Assembly (NCBI RefSeq): GCF_003818135.1
Contig: NZ_RPOH01000021.1
Location: forward strand, 1-64,000
Direction of reading: 5' to 3'
DNA: 64,000 nt
DNA from: Buttiauxella warmboldiae
Lineage (GTDB): Bacteria > Pseudomonadota > Gammaproteobacteria > Enterobacterales > Enterobacteriaceae
The notes beneath the pieces were generated by a model, which worked only from the letters and a program-made list of their open reading frames with translations, was not told the DNA's origin and searched no databases. Position 1 is the stretch's first letter. Each line of letters starts with the position of its first letter. Shown here piece by piece: positions 40,354 through 49,981 of the stretch. Position numbers and translations under genes: made by a program.

Positions 40354-40585
40354 ACCTTTATAAATAAGAGATGCAGCAACAGGTAGCTTTATTGGCAGCA
40401 TCATTTCAGATTTTATTTAAATAAATTAAAACGTTGTAAGACTACCTCTGATGGAGGTGGTCTTACAAGTTGGCATTCCAGCTCAATATTTGCGTAAGGT
40501 GGTGTCAATTTGCCTGTCAGCTGCGGCAGTTTACATATGACATCGATCGCTGACCACCCTGCCTTTTGTTTTCTGGACCCATTCA

Positions 40586-41662
40586 CTACTGATTCAACTC
40601 CTGTAGCAGCCTGGTGTTGATATACAGCTTTTCACGGCCAACGCTCATTTCCTCCAACACGCCAATTTTGACCAACTGCTTGAGGTACGTCGATGCCGTC
40701 TGGCGCTTGGCCACACCACGTTCGACAAGATTATCGATCCGACAATACGGTTGTGCAAAAAGCGCCTGGACAAGTTCATGAGTGTAGATTTTCGGTAGCT
40801 TCTCGCGTACATACTCTGTGGTTTCTGCCATTAATGCCCGCACAATCGATATCTTATCAGTAGTCCATCGGGACGTACTCTCCACAGCCTCCAGCATAAA
40901 TAATATCCACGATTCCCAATCACCATCTTCTGTCACCCTACGCAGGAGCGTGTAGTAATCATCGCGTCTTTCCAGGATGAAGCGGGACAGATACAGGATA
41001 GGTAGCGAGAGCAATTTGCTCTGGATCAGATACAAAATATTCAGGATACGGCCCGTTCTTCCGTTACCATCCGGGAACGGGTGGATGCACTCAAACTGGT
41101 AGTGCGCAATCGCCATTTTTACCAATGGATCTAAATCATCATCACCGTGTATAAACTGCTCCCAATTCGCCAGTAAATTACGAATGGAGTCTGCACCCAC
41201 CGGTGGTGTATATACCTCGTTATTATTCTGATCACGCAATACCGTGCCCGGCGTTTTTCTGATATCAGTTTGAACTGCGCGTAATTTGGTGCAAATAGCC
41301 ACCGCTGTGTTTGTACAGAGTGGATAGTCCTTAAGCTGGGTATAGCCATCATAAAGCGCTGTACGATAGCGCAGCGCTTCTTTAGTAGCCGGATCTGCTC
41401 CATCTGCGCGGTCAGCATACTGAAAGAGTTGATCGCTAGTAGTGACGATATTCTCTATCCGCGATGAGTCCTTCGCTTCCAGCATCGGAAGGATGTTTAT
41501 CAGCAACCCCTGGTCGGGGATCAACTCACCGGCAGTTTTCAACGCAGCGATTGCTGCGCGTGCGCTTATGCATGCTTTAAGTACGCTGCGCGTTTCAATG
41601 CGCTCCAGGTCAGGCGGCAGTATCGGCAAATCGTTGTAGGGGGTTTCTGGATCCCAGTTCAT
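40586..41662 (-). CDS. Fic-family protein (putative AMP transferase)
   Basis: 358 aa. The Fic motif HPFPDGNGRTGR lies at about residues 194-205 with the catalytic His. An inhibitory helix motif of the S-x3-E-N type (S66 to N71) is in the N-terminal part, so this is a class II Fic whose activity is held back in cis. A winged-helix region is near the C-terminus (LVERGVAKRQTASTYLKQLVKIGVLEE). Fic proteins transfer AMP or related groups to target proteins. Upstream lies a 70-bp tandem repeat with inverted repeats. No separate antitoxin gene is needed for this class. Confidence 0.92.
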   Translation of the reverse strand: MNWDPETPYNDLPILPPDLERIETRSVLKACISARAAIAALKTAGELIPDQGLLINILPMLEAKDSSRIENIVTTSDQLFQYADRADGADPATKEALRYRTALYDGYTQLKDYPLCTNTAVAICTKLRAVQTDIRKTPGTVLRDQNNNEVYTPPVGADSIRNLLANWEQFIHGDDDLDPLVKMAIAHYQFECIHPFPDGNGRTGRILNILYLIQSKLLSLPILYLSRFILERRDDYYTLLRRVTEDGDWESWILFMLEAVESTSRWTTDKISIVRALMAETTEYVREKLPKIYTHELVQALFAQPYCRIDNLVERGVAKRQTASTYLKQLVKIGVLEEMSVGREKLYINTRLLQELNQ

Positions 41663-41680
41663 ATGTGTATAAAAACCGTT

Positions 41681-41832
41681 TTAATCGACATATAGCCATA
41701 ATATGTCGATGCCATAGACATGTCACGTCACCATGTTGAAAAAATCATGTTTTATCGACATATGCCTGGGACGTGTCGATGCGGTAAACATATCCAGACA
41801 ACATGTTTAAAGAAATGCATTTTATCGATATG
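41681..41832. repeat. 70-bp tandem repeat with inverted-repeat operator before fic
   Basis: Two aligned 70-bp units at 41681-41750 and 41751-41820, then the start of a third at 41821. Each unit begins with ATCGACATAT; in unit 1 this is followed after 7 bases by ATATGTCGAT (684-710 of the 41-kb block), a perfect 10-bp inverted repeat. Unit 2 has the same with two changes (41754-41780). The third unit keeps only ATCGATAT. These are likely regulator binding sites for the Fic gene or its neighbour. Confidence 0.75.
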
Positions 41833-42187
41833 TTCTAAGATTTTCACCGTAGGCTATCACATAAAACATCATCACCACTTTTCTCGTTTTGCCTTTTTTT
41901 AAGGCAGGCAGAGGTGGCACCGCAGTTGCAGTCCCTTTCGCCAGCGCTTTCCAGCATCCGGCGAGCGGTCTGGGTATCCGTAATTCAGCACACCTTTTGG
42001 TCAACCCTTCAATACTGATATTACAGAGAGAAGCGATACGTTCCGCAGGTTCACGCCAGACCAGAAGGTACAACGCTTCCCGATCTTTAGCTAAGGTTTG
42101 AATAATACTGGATGCAGGTTCCCTGACATAAAGCTCCCCATTGCGAGAAACATTATCAGAGAACCTGGCTGGCAGGTGATTGAACAA
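41822..42187 (-). CDS. Small HTH-like protein
   Basis: 121 aa. The middle matches a widespread helix-turn-helix-like pattern: LY-x-LVW-x-EP, then IASLCNISIEGLTKRCAELRIPRP, ending in G-x-W (AGCWKALAKG). It is basic, probably DNA-binding, and of unknown role. No good ribosome binding site was noted. It lies upstream of fic in the same direction, separated by the tandem repeat. Confidence 0.6.
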   Translation of the reverse strand: MFNHLPARFSDNVSRNGELYVREPASSIIQTLAKDREALYLLVWREPAERIASLCNISIEGLTKRCAELRIPRPLAGCWKALAKGTATAVPPLPALKKGKTRKVVMMFYVIAYGENLRTYR

Positions 42188-42251
42188 AACACTTTTTTTG
42201 CAATGAAAATTTAAGGATGAATACAGTATTGAGCCAAACCAGGATGCTTTC

Positions 42252-42578
42252 TTAGCTAGTTACACGGTGCTTCGCATAATCCATTAACTCCTCACGCTGC
42301 CTACCTGATAATGAAAAAAATATCAGCATTAACTCAGCTAAATCATTATCTTCAGCGTAAAAATAGGCCAACGGAACACGTAAAACTTCTGCTAATTTCT
42401 GCATAATCTCAGCATTGGGTTCATGTACTCCTTTTTCGTACCGATTGATGCGTGTACTCGCAACAAACTCATCTATACCTGCCGCGATCCCCAAACGTTT
42501 TTGAGACAGCCCACTCGCTAACCGAGCCTGTTTTAAGCGTCGGCAAAAAATATCGTTGTAATGATTAGTCGTTTTCAT
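42252..42578 (-). CDS. XRE-family (Cro/CI-type) regulator
   Basis: 108 aa. The N-terminal HTH_XRE is clear: LKQARLASGLSQKRLGIAAG, then TRINRYEKGVHEPN. The operator-like palindrome CTACG-N5-CGTAG ends only a few bases before the ATG, and no Shine-Dalgarno sequence is seen, which suggests a leaderless or very short-leader mRNA and autoregulation. A decayed homologue lies upstream (42655-42810). Confidence 0.88.
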   Translation of the reverse strand: MKTTNHYNDIFCRRLKQARLASGLSQKRLGIAAGIDEFVASTRINRYEKGVHEPNAEIMQKLAEVLRVPLAYFYAEDNDLAELMLIFFSLSGRQREELMDYAKHRVTS

Positions 42579-42579
42579 A

Positions 42580-42862
42580 ACTACGATAATCGTAGTTTTA
42601 GCTTGCCATAGATACTACGATTAACGTAGCATTAAAGTGCGAATAGAGAAGAGTTCAGATACCTTTATCATAACGATAAAGACGAGTGCTCGCCCCAGAG
42701 TGGTTAACTGCTGTAGCGTTCCTTACAGCAGCTTATGAAATCCCTAATCGCTGCCGGGCTTCTTTCAATCATTGAGTGAAGACATCTCGCGGCCTTAGTC
42801 GTTTTTTCATAACTACGATATTCGTAGTCTATTAACGGCCTCGATGCTACGAAAAAACGTAG
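42580..42862. promoter_or_regulatory. Four CTACG/CGTAG operators in two pairs
   Basis: Sites at 42581-42595, 42615-42629, 42813-42827 (CTACG-N5-CGTAG) and 42847-42862 (N6). Within each pair the spacing is exactly 34 bases. The two pairs and the adjoining start codon context are duplicates. The left pair precedes the intact XRE gene; the right pair precedes the pseudogene (minus strand) and faces the Nlp-like gene (plus strand). Confidence 0.8.
42655..42810 (-). pseudogene. Decayed XRE regulator, N-terminal part
   Basis: 52 codons from ATG 42810 to TGA 42655. It aligns without gaps to the intact XRE gene at 42252-42578 over 41 residues: LKEARQRLGIS then GASTRLYRYDKGI. Two in-frame stops (codons 14 and 26) stand where the intact gene has Arg and Gln, as expected from C-to-T changes. 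A third stop ends the similarity where HEPN should follow. The operator pair upstream is preserved. Confidence 0.8.
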
Positions 42863-42888
42863 TGACCAGGTCTAAAGGGGTAAACGGA

Positions 42889-43218
42889 ATGATTAAACAA
42901 GACTGGAACCCAGCCGATATTATCGCCGCTCTGCACAAGTGCGGTACCAGTATGGCGGCAGTCTCACGGGAGGTGGGGCTGGCTTCTTCCACGCTGGCGA
43001 ACGCGCTTTCACGCCGCTGGCCTAAGGGCGAGTGGCTGATTGCCACCGCACTGAATATTCATCCCGCAGAAATCTGGCCCAGCCGTTATGCCAGGCAGGA
43101 AAAGTATCGGCTGCCAAAACACCCGTGGCCCGGTATGAAACTCGTTGTGCCAGCAACTTATTTTCCCGTTCCGGAGAAACATTCACGCCTTGCCCGCGGA
43201 ACGGTTTTCCCAGCGTAG
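42889..43218 (+). CDS. Nlp/SfsB-like (Ner-type) DNA-binding protein
   Basis: 109 aa from ATG 42889 (the frame opens at 42844, inside an operator). Ner-like HTH of the SfsB/Nlp type: DWNPADIIAALHKCGTSMAAVSREVGLASSTLANALSRRWPKGEWLIA and IWPSRY. Related to the Mu Ner repressor. The C-terminal ~40 residues beyond the domain are Pro-rich. It is divergent from the XRE remnant and shares its operators. Confidence 0.85.
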   Translation: MIKQDWNPADIIAALHKCGTSMAAVSREVGLASSTLANALSRRWPKGEWLIATALNIHPAEIWPSRYARQEKYRLPKHPWPGMKLVVPATYFPVPEKHSRLARGTVFPA

Positions 43219-43357
43219 GGCAGGGGATGACATCGTGCTGAAAGGAGGGTTATTTATGTAAACCACAATTCTGTCTGTACTTAAATATAACAAAAGATTA
43301 GTACGCCTCACGTACTCAGTTTGAAAACTACTTAAACAACTTTTTAGGGGTTTAATT

Positions 43358-44185
43358 ATGAAAATTACTTTATTTGGTGCCGGCGGTAAAATGGGGCAGC
43401 GCCTGACGCGTAACTTAAAAAAATCAAACTTTAACGTTGATTATGTCGAGTTGAATCAAAAAAATCGTGAAACTTTATGGTCCAGTTTTCATGTTGAAGC
43501 CACTGAATCCGCTCAAAATATAAATGAGTCTGATTTTGTTATTCTTGCAGTGCCTGATACGTTACTGGCACAGATAGGTAACAGCCTTATTCCTTCGTTC
43601 AAGCCCGGAGCCACTGTTTTTGTATTAGATCCTGCAGTTGCCTATGCGAATAAATTACAGTTGCGTAATGATATAAACATATTTATTTCGCACCCTTGTC
43701 ATCCGCCGGTTATTAATGATGAGGTAGACGAAAAAGCAAAATATGACTTCTTTGGTGGAGTCTATGCCAAACAACCCATCGTCAACTGCATGTATCATGG
43801 GGATGACAGTATCTATCCTGTGGCTGAAAGCATCGCTAAAGTTATGTATGGCCCGGTGACGCGCTCGCACCGAGTGTCAGTGGAGCATTTTGCGTTACTG
43901 GAACCCGGCCTGGTTGAAACAATTTCTTCTACTTTCCTGGTCAGCATTAAGGAAGCGATGGATCATTTAGTGGCGCAGGGCATTGATGGAAAATGTATCC
44001 ACGATTTCCTGATGGGGCACTTAAATATCCAGATTGCAGTGATTTTTGGTTATTTGGATATTCAATTTTCAGATGCTGCCAATAAAGCCGTAGAAAATGC
44101 GCGAAATAAACTATTAAAAGAAAGCTGGATGGATATTTTATCAAAAAAGGAAATTGAAGAAAGCGTAAAACAAATTATTAGCTAA
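43358..44185 (+). CDS. ApnO-like NAD(P)-dependent oxidoreductase
   Basis: 275 aa, with AGGGG before ATG 43358. N-terminal Rossmann start KITLFGAGGKMGQRL, then ILAVPDTLLAQIGNSLIP and a C-terminal helical domain of the 6-phosphogluconate dehydrogenase-like type (ISHPCHPPV, HFALLEPGLVETISSTFLVSIKEAMDHLVAQG). It resembles D-apionate oxidoisomerase (ApnO) and relatives acting on branched or short sugar acids; this is family-level inference. The next gene, an MFS transporter, is cut short, so this is probably what is left of a sugar-acid operon. Confidence 0.7.
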   Translation: MKITLFGAGGKMGQRLTRNLKKSNFNVDYVELNQKNRETLWSSFHVEATESAQNINESDFVILAVPDTLLAQIGNSLIPSFKPGATVFVLDPAVAYANKLQLRNDINIFISHPCHPPVINDEVDEKAKYDFFGGVYAKQPIVNCMYHGDDSIYPVAESIAKVMYGPVTRSHRVSVEHFALLEPGLVETISSTFLVSIKEAMDHLVAQGIDGKCIHDFLMGHLNIQIAVIFGYLDIQFSDAANKAVENARNKLLKESWMDILSKKEIEESVKQIIS

Positions 44186-44264
44186 ACTCAATGACCACTG
44201 CCAGAGTGAGTTCGCAGCGGTGGTATAACTGACGCATTGTCCCTTTTATGGTGAGATAATTATT

Positions 44265-44512
44265 ATGTCAGAAAATATCATTCCATCGGCTATTGAAAAG
44301 TCTGCTATCAGAAAAGTCTGTTTACGGCTTGTTCCTTTTGTTGCACTGATGTTTTTTATAAATTTTCTCGATCGCACGGCCATTTCTTTTGCCGGACCTA
44401 ACGGTATGGTTGAAGATTTAGGAATGCATATAGCGCAGTTTGGGCTGGCATCGGGGATCTTTTTTATCGGATATATTATTCTGGAGGTGCCGAGCAACCT
44501 GGCATTACACCG
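44265..44512 (+). pseudogene. MFS transporter, truncated after ~80 residues
   Basis: The start MSENIIPSAIEKSAIRKVCL and the first membrane segments (RLVPFVALMFFINFLDRTAISFAGP, FGLASGIFFIGYIILEVPSNLALHR) match the N-terminus of anion:cation symporter/GudP-type MFS proteins, normally about 430 aa. After LALHR the frame runs into foreign DNA and stops at 44531. The missing part is not seen in the window. Likely the transporter partner of the ApnO-like gene. Confidence 0.82.
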
Positions 44513-44903
44513 TATCGATGATCATCAGTGAACGTTTACCAAAGCGTATACGCAGTTGCTGGGTCTCACGTGTACAGGCTTCAATGTCACTGACTGCACA
44601 CACTTCGCCCTGGAATAGCACATTACACACGCTTGATTTACCTGCGCCGGTCTTTCCCATCACGCCAATGACAGGTTCATAGTCGATAGCTTCACTGATT
44701 TTGTTAACCAGACTTTCCCGCAGCGATTGAGGGAAAACATCTAGAATATCCCTGATGTCAGGTATGAGCGGCGTTCTGTCGGCTTTTATCGCATTGCTAT
44801 CATTAAACATGTTGTCCCCTATCCCTGAAACCTCCCCTTCTCTTCTGGTGATGCCATTAGCATCAGTAATCATCCGGCCTTCGCCCTTTACCGGGTCACC
44901 CAT
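44513..44903 (-). pseudogene. YeeP/YkfA-type GTPase, truncated
   Basis: Starts at ATG 44903 with GGAG upstream. The N-terminal region and the G1 motif GVMGKTGAGKSSVCNVLF are intact, then VCAVSDIEACTRETQQLRIRFG and MIIDT, where G3 (DTPG/DVPG) should follow. The gene is cut just there and joined to the MFS remnant. Such GTPases belong to CP4-type prophage islands of E. coli. About 130 of some 290 residues remain. Confidence 0.8.
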
Positions 44904-44941
44904 AAAGGTCTCCTTGCTTATGTTGAAATGAATGTTGCCAG

Positions 44942-45625
44942 TTACTCTCTAAAGGTGTGAATAACGTCGCTGATAAAACGAAAGTGAGGAAGAGTCGAAA
45001 TAAACTCCTCACTGGCGGTGAGTGCATCAAGTTCAGGCTTTCTGCGAAAAGAGGTGTCAAGAACAGTCACAGCGTTAACGTCTTCCATCCGAAACACCTT
45101 TAGCTTTCTGGCTCGGGTAGCCACAAGAAACCAGTTTCTGGACTGGAAGATCAGGCGGCGAGGAGCCACTCCGTCGTAGCTCTTACCATTGACTAATAGC
45201 GTAACGGCCCGGTAGTCACGGATAGCTTCGGCCAGTTCCAGAAAACAGGTGGTCTGCGTGATTGGCGATGGCAGCCCTCCATGCCCGATAAGACATGGAG
45301 AGCCACCAGAGCTGCTGGTAATCAGCCGGATTAGTCTGCGGTTCTGAGCCGGAATGATCCCCGAAATGCCAGAGTTGAGGATAAACGCAAAGGTATTGGG
45401 TAAATGCTCTCGACCAGTTCGCCGTATAAGTCGATAGCAGCCACTGGAATGTTCAAGATCCAGATGGATTAGACGCTGCTGAAAATCCCGCTGTAAAGTG
45501 CGCTCTGAGACACCAAACTCATTAGCCAGCGCTTTCAACTCCAGGGATTGGCCAGCCAACAATCGGCTGATAATGACCGATAACCTGACAGACAGGCGGT
45601 CATAATGATCATGTTGTATTTTCAT
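44942..45625 (-). CDS. WYL-domain transcriptional regulator (YafY/YfjR-like)
   Basis: About 227 aa from ATG 45625. N-terminal winged helix (RLSVIISRLLAGQSLELKALANEFGVSERTLQRDF) and a C-terminal WYL domain (ITQTTCFLELAEAIRDYRAVTLLVNGKSYDGVAPRRLIFQSRNWFLVATRARKLKVFRMEDV in outline). Close in type to YafY and YfjR of CP4 islands. WYL proteins often regulate defence genes (BrxR, CapW). An imperfect inverted repeat 63-85 bases upstream could be its operator. It is read in the same direction as the truncated GTPase. Confidence 0.88.
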   Translation of the reverse strand: MKIQHDHYDRLSVRLSVIISRLLAGQSLELKALANEFGVSERTLQRDFQQRLIHLDLEHSSGCYRLIRRTGREHLPNTFAFILNSGISGIIPAQNRRLIRLITSSSGGSPCLIGHGGLPSPITQTTCFLELAEAIRDYRAVTLLVNGKSYDGVAPRRLIFQSRNWFLVATRARKLKVFRMEDVNAVTVLDTSFRRKPELDALTASEEFISTLPHFRFISDVIHTFRE

Positions 45626-46092
45626 GGTGAGAACAGTCCTGAACTCCCAAAATAACCTGATATTGATATGGGAGATTATGACGTACTGGTTCGACACGTT
45701 ATGTCGTACCAAAGGGAGGTGGATTGAAAAAATGGTGGGGGTAACTGAAGCTACCTAATATTATGAAAGATAAGTTAATTATTTGATTTCAAGGCGAAGG
45801 CATCATCAAAAAAACGACACAACCTGTCGCATTCCGCATTGTCAGAAAGACAGTATCTACTGCTCACGAAAATGATTTAGTTCTGAAAATAGTTATAAAC
45901 CAATATATATCCGTGCAGTGATTGCGTTGCTGCAGATGATCTATGGTGAGATTTCTTTTGGTTGGCTCTATGTATGAAGAAGTGCAGTAATTATAGGAAG
46001 TAATAAAAAATTCAAGATCGATGTAATCTGACAGCTATCCGTATAAAAAACCGATAACTGCCAGTTCAGGTTTGAGCTAATACATCCCATTT
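45626..46092. other. Gene-free interval left of helicase-nuclease gene
   Basis: 467 bases, AT-rich, no gene seen. It contains the inverted repeat GGTTCGACA-N5-TGTCGTACC at 45688-45710 (8 of 9 arm bases pair), a possible WYL-protein operator. No terminator was recognised after the helicase gene. Confidence 0.5.
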
Positions 46093-49000
46093 TTACAGCT
46101 GGCGCTGCTCCAGACTGCTATATATCGTCTGAATTTCTCCTTTTAAACTTTCACCACGGTACACCATTGACGTATCGTACCGTTGATACTTATCTTCTCT
46201 CGCAGCGCTGAACCAGTTAAACGATCCCACGCACAGTAGCCCTTCATCGCCAATCACAATTTTACTATGAACGCGATTGACCAGTTTCGTAGTTATGCCC
46301 ATATCGGTTAGCTTAGCCACAGCCTCGTTAAGGCTCTGCTGCTTTTCTTTACGTTTCTGATAATCGGTATGTTCGGTATTAAAATTTCTATCCGTTACTA
46401 CGGTGATATCAATACCACGCGAGCGCGCCAGGATCATCGATGCCAGAAAACCGGTTTGTTCCAGTTTTTTCCAGGCCAACCAAGGGGAAACAATAGTAAT
46501 GTTCTTCCCGATAGTGACAAAGGTTTGGTTCAGAAACGCATCATGCTGTTCCACACCGTGCAGGGTTGAGATCTGCGTTTGTGCTGCACTTAAGTCTTTG
46601 CGCTCCTGAAACTCAAACTGCAATGCATTGCTGGTGGAAGCAAACAGGTATTTTGCCAGCAATCCGCGTGGCGAAGAGCCAGGCTGGATCTCAAACAGGT
46701 CCATATCACCAAAGACCAGGAAGCTATCTTTTGCACGGGAAACAGCGACGTTCAACATGCTGTTCTCGCGGTCGATAAAACCACCATCCTCATGCTTAGA
46801 ATAGACTGAGGAGAAGAGCACGATAGCTCTTTCTGCCCCCTGCAACGAGTGCACTGTACCAACCGTTAGCGAATCCTCATCACCGCTACAGTTAATGTCG
46901 AGCTTGCGTAACGCTGCTTTGATGGCGTTGACCTGCGCTGAAAATGGCGTCACAACCCCAACCACTTTATGCAGCGGCTTGTCGTAATGACGCTCGATTT
47001 CTTCTTTGTGAGCAGTGAGCCAGGCCGCTATTGTCTCTGCCTCAAATGCGTTATAGCGGCTCCCACTGTTTGCCTGCACACCTTTGCCATCAATATGCAG
47101 ATAGCCCATCGCTGGAAAAAGCGTCTCATTTTCGATTCCCCGCTTTGGTTGTAACTTGCCGTGATAGCACAGAGTATTGCAGTAACCGATAATGTTATCG
47201 AAGCAGCGACGGTGCTCGTACAGATACATCCCACGGGATAAATCCAGATCGTATTGATAGCGAGAATTAAACTGGGCTATCTTCATTACGCTGCCTGATG
47301 CCGCACTTTTCCCTGAATCACACACCAGTGCATAGGCATCCGTGAGCTCTTCTTGGGTACCGCCAGGAAGAATGTTCTCCTCCACCATATTACCGATATC
47401 AATGCTGGGTAAACTGTTCCAGATAGGTGCAATCTGTTCTGTGTCGCCAATCACTAGCGCTTTCTTCGCTAGTGCGAAGGAGGCTGCGGCCACTTCGGGA
47501 AGCACCTGCCCGGCTTCATCTACGATCAGCAAGTCGGCAAAGTTATATAAATAGTTACCATCATATTTCTTAGTCCCACCGACAAACTCACTAGTCTTCA
47601 TATGGTTAGGGAGCATGTAGCAGGTCATCACGACGCAGGGTGTGAGCTTCATTCTACGCTGCCAGCGGGCTTTTACGCTTTTCGCCCCGCGACGGCCTTT
47701 TTCTTTCTGAAGATTATCAATCGCCGCCATATCCATCAGCCAGCGACCTTCCCAGTAATGGGTCGCCAACAGGAATGCCGGGAAGCGGATCATCATATCG
47801 GCAAGCTCATCAGCTCCAGCCAGGCTCAGCTCCTCTTCGCTTGTATGCCCCAGTGACTTGGTCAGTTCATGCCAATATCGGGTAGCCTCACTTTCGCGTC
47901 GGGAAACGTCTTGAGCAAGATCAATTTGCTGCTGATATCCATCCCGTTCTGTTTGCACCTGGGCAACAAGGCCGTCGATATACGCATCGATACCTTCAGG
48001 TGCGGTCCCCTGGAACGCGGCCATTCTTGTGCCAAACGTCTCGTCCAGGAAGAGGTTAATCTGGTAGTGGCGCTTAGTACGGACTGCGGGAATCCAGGAG
48101 AAGATCGCATACACAATTGACTCACCCGCACGATATTGCTGCCATTGTTTTTTGCCTTGGTTCAAAAATGCGATTTCATTCTTGCTATCGAGCAATGACG
48201 TACTTTTGTGCTGAATATATTGGTCGAGATCTTCGCTAATAGCATTACGCTCCTGGCGAATAAAATTCAGGCATTCCCATGCAGTCTCGATGTCATTTAG
48301 CTGCGCGGACTGCTTGGTTAAACACTCATGCAAAAGATCCACGACGCGTTCGGGAGAGCAGCAATCCGACGATGGGAACGCCGCCCTTGCCTTCTCCAGA
48401 TAGAAAACCTTTGCCTCTTCAATGTATTCCAGAGATTCAACGCGGTTAAAAAAATCATCCGTTTGGTATTTTTTCGCTGCGTCAGCCTTACGGCCAGAAG
48501 ACGGGAAGTAAGCGCCATAGCTTTTTAGCTCAGGCAGCCAGCGCCCGGACATAGCTCCGGTGCCAGTGGAAAAATCCTTACCGAAGGCTTCGATAATATT
48601 GGTCACGGCCTGATTGTTGGTTGAGGTAGCAATAACCACCGGCGGCTCGGTTTTATTGAGGGCCGCTCTTGCCCATTCAGTAGCAATGATAGAGAGAACC
48701 AGAGTGGTTTTTCCGGTTCCCGGCGGGCCATTAACCGCGAGGATATCGCCAGATTGCTGGGTGAGATAATGGCCTAGGGCATCTCGCTGCGCCATTGCCA
48801 ACGGGAACTCATCCCCGGAATGCCCCAGCCGCTCGCAGAACATTGCATTGGCGGCAAGGAGAGGTTCTACAGATGGCATTTCAGTCGAAGCAAAGCGCGT
48901 TAGTAATGGAACCTCTTTTTTGCACGACAGCAGATGATCGTACATGGGCAGGATATGGATACTGGCCCCTCCGGGTTGGTTGGCTTTAATAATGTAGCCG

Positions 49001-49611
49001 TATCCAGTTGGTTCGTATTGCTCAGGTGATGCGAGCCATTTGCCTGCAACATGTTTTAAAAGTTCGCCTGTATCTTTAAGATACTTTTGCCACAACTGCT
49101 GATAACGAACATATCGCTCCGCTCGTTGTTCGTCTGTTTCCTCACGCTGCTCATCCTCATCACCAGGACCGAAAGTGGTTGAATCATTTGTTGTTTTAAA
49201 CTTGTCATATTCCGTCATCTCACCAATAGAAAAGGTGCCTTTAGGAAGCGGTTCAAGCAGGTCACGGGGAATAGTGGTAGGAGATATGGGGAACAAAAAA
49301 CCTTCGCGGTTCAGGAGAGCAGAGGTAATCAAAGGTGTAACGATACCAGGAGCACCCGCAGTCCGCTCTTTGCCATGCTTTAATAGGCGAATCCATACCT
49401 GTGGTCGTAACATCACCTCAACAGTCTTAACCTGAGCGTCTTCACCAACGAAGAACGAATGAACAATCTCCTCATTTAACTTTCCCGCTGCGACATCCAT
49501 CCACTGCGTGAATAAATCGTCATCTTTACGCTCAAATGCGCCTTTTCCAGACTCGGCATCAGCTAAGGTATTACGCCAGTATGAAGTGAATCCCTGAGTA
49601 TTGTGGTCCAT
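46093..49611 (-). CDS. SF1 (UPF1/DNA2-like) helicase fused to PLD nuclease, Mokosh type II-like
   Basis: 1172 aa. N-terminal ~280 residues of unclear type. Then an SF1B helicase: Walker [15 protein letters not shown] near residue 295, [11 protein letters not shown] near 693 with [36 protein letters not shown] and [17 protein letters not shown] long helical insertion lies between the first two. The C-terminus is a phospholipase D-type domain with H-x-K-x4-D (HSKIVIGD near 1110) and GSFNWFS. One-protein UPF1-like helicase plus PLD is the layout of Mokosh type II (MkoC), an antiphage system. The match is by architecture; I cannot run a search. Confidence 0.8.
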   Translation of the reverse strand: MDHNTQGFTSYWRNTLADAESGKGAFERKDDDLFTQWMDVAAGKLNEEIVHSFFVGEDAQVKTVEVMLRPQVWIRLLKHGKERTAGAPGIVTPLITSALLNREGFLFPISPTTIPRDLLEPLPKGTFSIGEMTEYDKFKTTNDSTTFGPGDEDEQREETDEQRAERYVRYQQLWQKYLKDTGELLKHVAGKWLASPEQYEPTGYGYIIKANQPGGASIHILPMYDHLLSCKKEVPLLTRFASTEMPSVEPLLAANAMFCERLGHSGDEFPLAMAQRDALGHYLTQQSGDILAVNGPPGTGKTTLVLSIIATEWARAALNKTEPPVVIATSTNNQAVTNIIEAFGKDFSTGTGAMSGRWLPELKSYGAYFPSSGRKADAAKKYQTDDFFNRVESLEYIEEAKVFYLEKARAAFPSSDCCSPERVVDLLHECLTKQSAQLNDIETAWECLNFIRQERNAISEDLDQYIQHKSTSLLDSKNEIAFLNQGKKQWQQYRAGESIVYAIFSWIPAVRTKRHYQINLFLDETFGTRMAAFQGTAPEGIDAYIDGLVAQVQTERDGYQQQIDLAQDVSRRESEATRYWHELTKSLGHTSEEELSLAGADELADMMIRFPAFLLATHYWEGRWLMDMAAIDNLQKEKGRRGAKSVKARWQRRMKLTPCVVMTCYMLPNHMKTSEFVGGTKKYDGNYLYNFADLLIVDEAGQVLPEVAAASFALAKKALVIGDTEQIAPIWNSLPSIDIGNMVEENILPGGTQEELTDAYALVCDSGKSAASGSVMKIAQFNSRYQYDLDLSRGMYLYEHRRCFDNIIGYCNTLCYHGKLQPKRGIENETLFPAMGYLHIDGKGVQANSGSRYNAFEAETIAAWLTAHKEEIERHYDKPLHKVVGVVTPFSAQVNAIKAALRKLDINCSGDEDSLTVGTVHSLQGAERAIVLFSSVYSKHEDGGFIDRENSMLNVAVSRAKDSFLVFGDMDLFEIQPGSSPRGLLAKYLFASTSNALQFEFQERKDLSAAQTQISTLHGVEQHDAFLNQTFVTIGKNITIVSPWLAWKKLEQTGFLASMILARSRGIDITVVTDRNFNTEHTDYQKRKEKQQSLNEAVAKLTDMGITTKLVNRVHSKIVIGDEGLLCVGSFNWFSAAREDKYQRYDTSMVYRGESLKGEIQTIYSSLEQRQL

Positions 49612-49981
49612 TCCCCATCCCGTAACTTAGATAAAATTATTGATTTCGTTGATATAAATTCCTGATGATTAAACATTGTCCACGATGCGAGCGTGATCGC
49701 AATAATTTGTTTGTGCTGTGAAAAGGACTGTAACATTAAAGTCAGAGCCAGCCCATTTTGACGTAGTAGTGTTAATCAACGGTGGAGCAGGTCAGTGCCA
49801 ATTTAGGAACAACGACAGCTAACCTCGGGCTACATTGCTCTGGTTTTGCTCATTGTTCTTAGTAACACTGTAAAGATATAAATAATGGTCTTATTAATAA
49901 GTTTCGCGAATTGATTGATCAGAACAAAAGGTTATAATTCGTTCAATTACAAACAATTTTCATAGACGCTAGGAATTAACT
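49612..49981. promoter_or_regulatory. Divergent promoter region between helicase-nuclease and tandem ATPases
   Basis: 370 bases between divergent genes. For the plus strand there is a good sigma-70 promoter: TTGATT at 49911-49916, 16 bases, TATAAT at 49933-49938, giving a leader of about 37 bases. No clear promoter was identified for the minus-strand gene. Confidence 0.7.
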
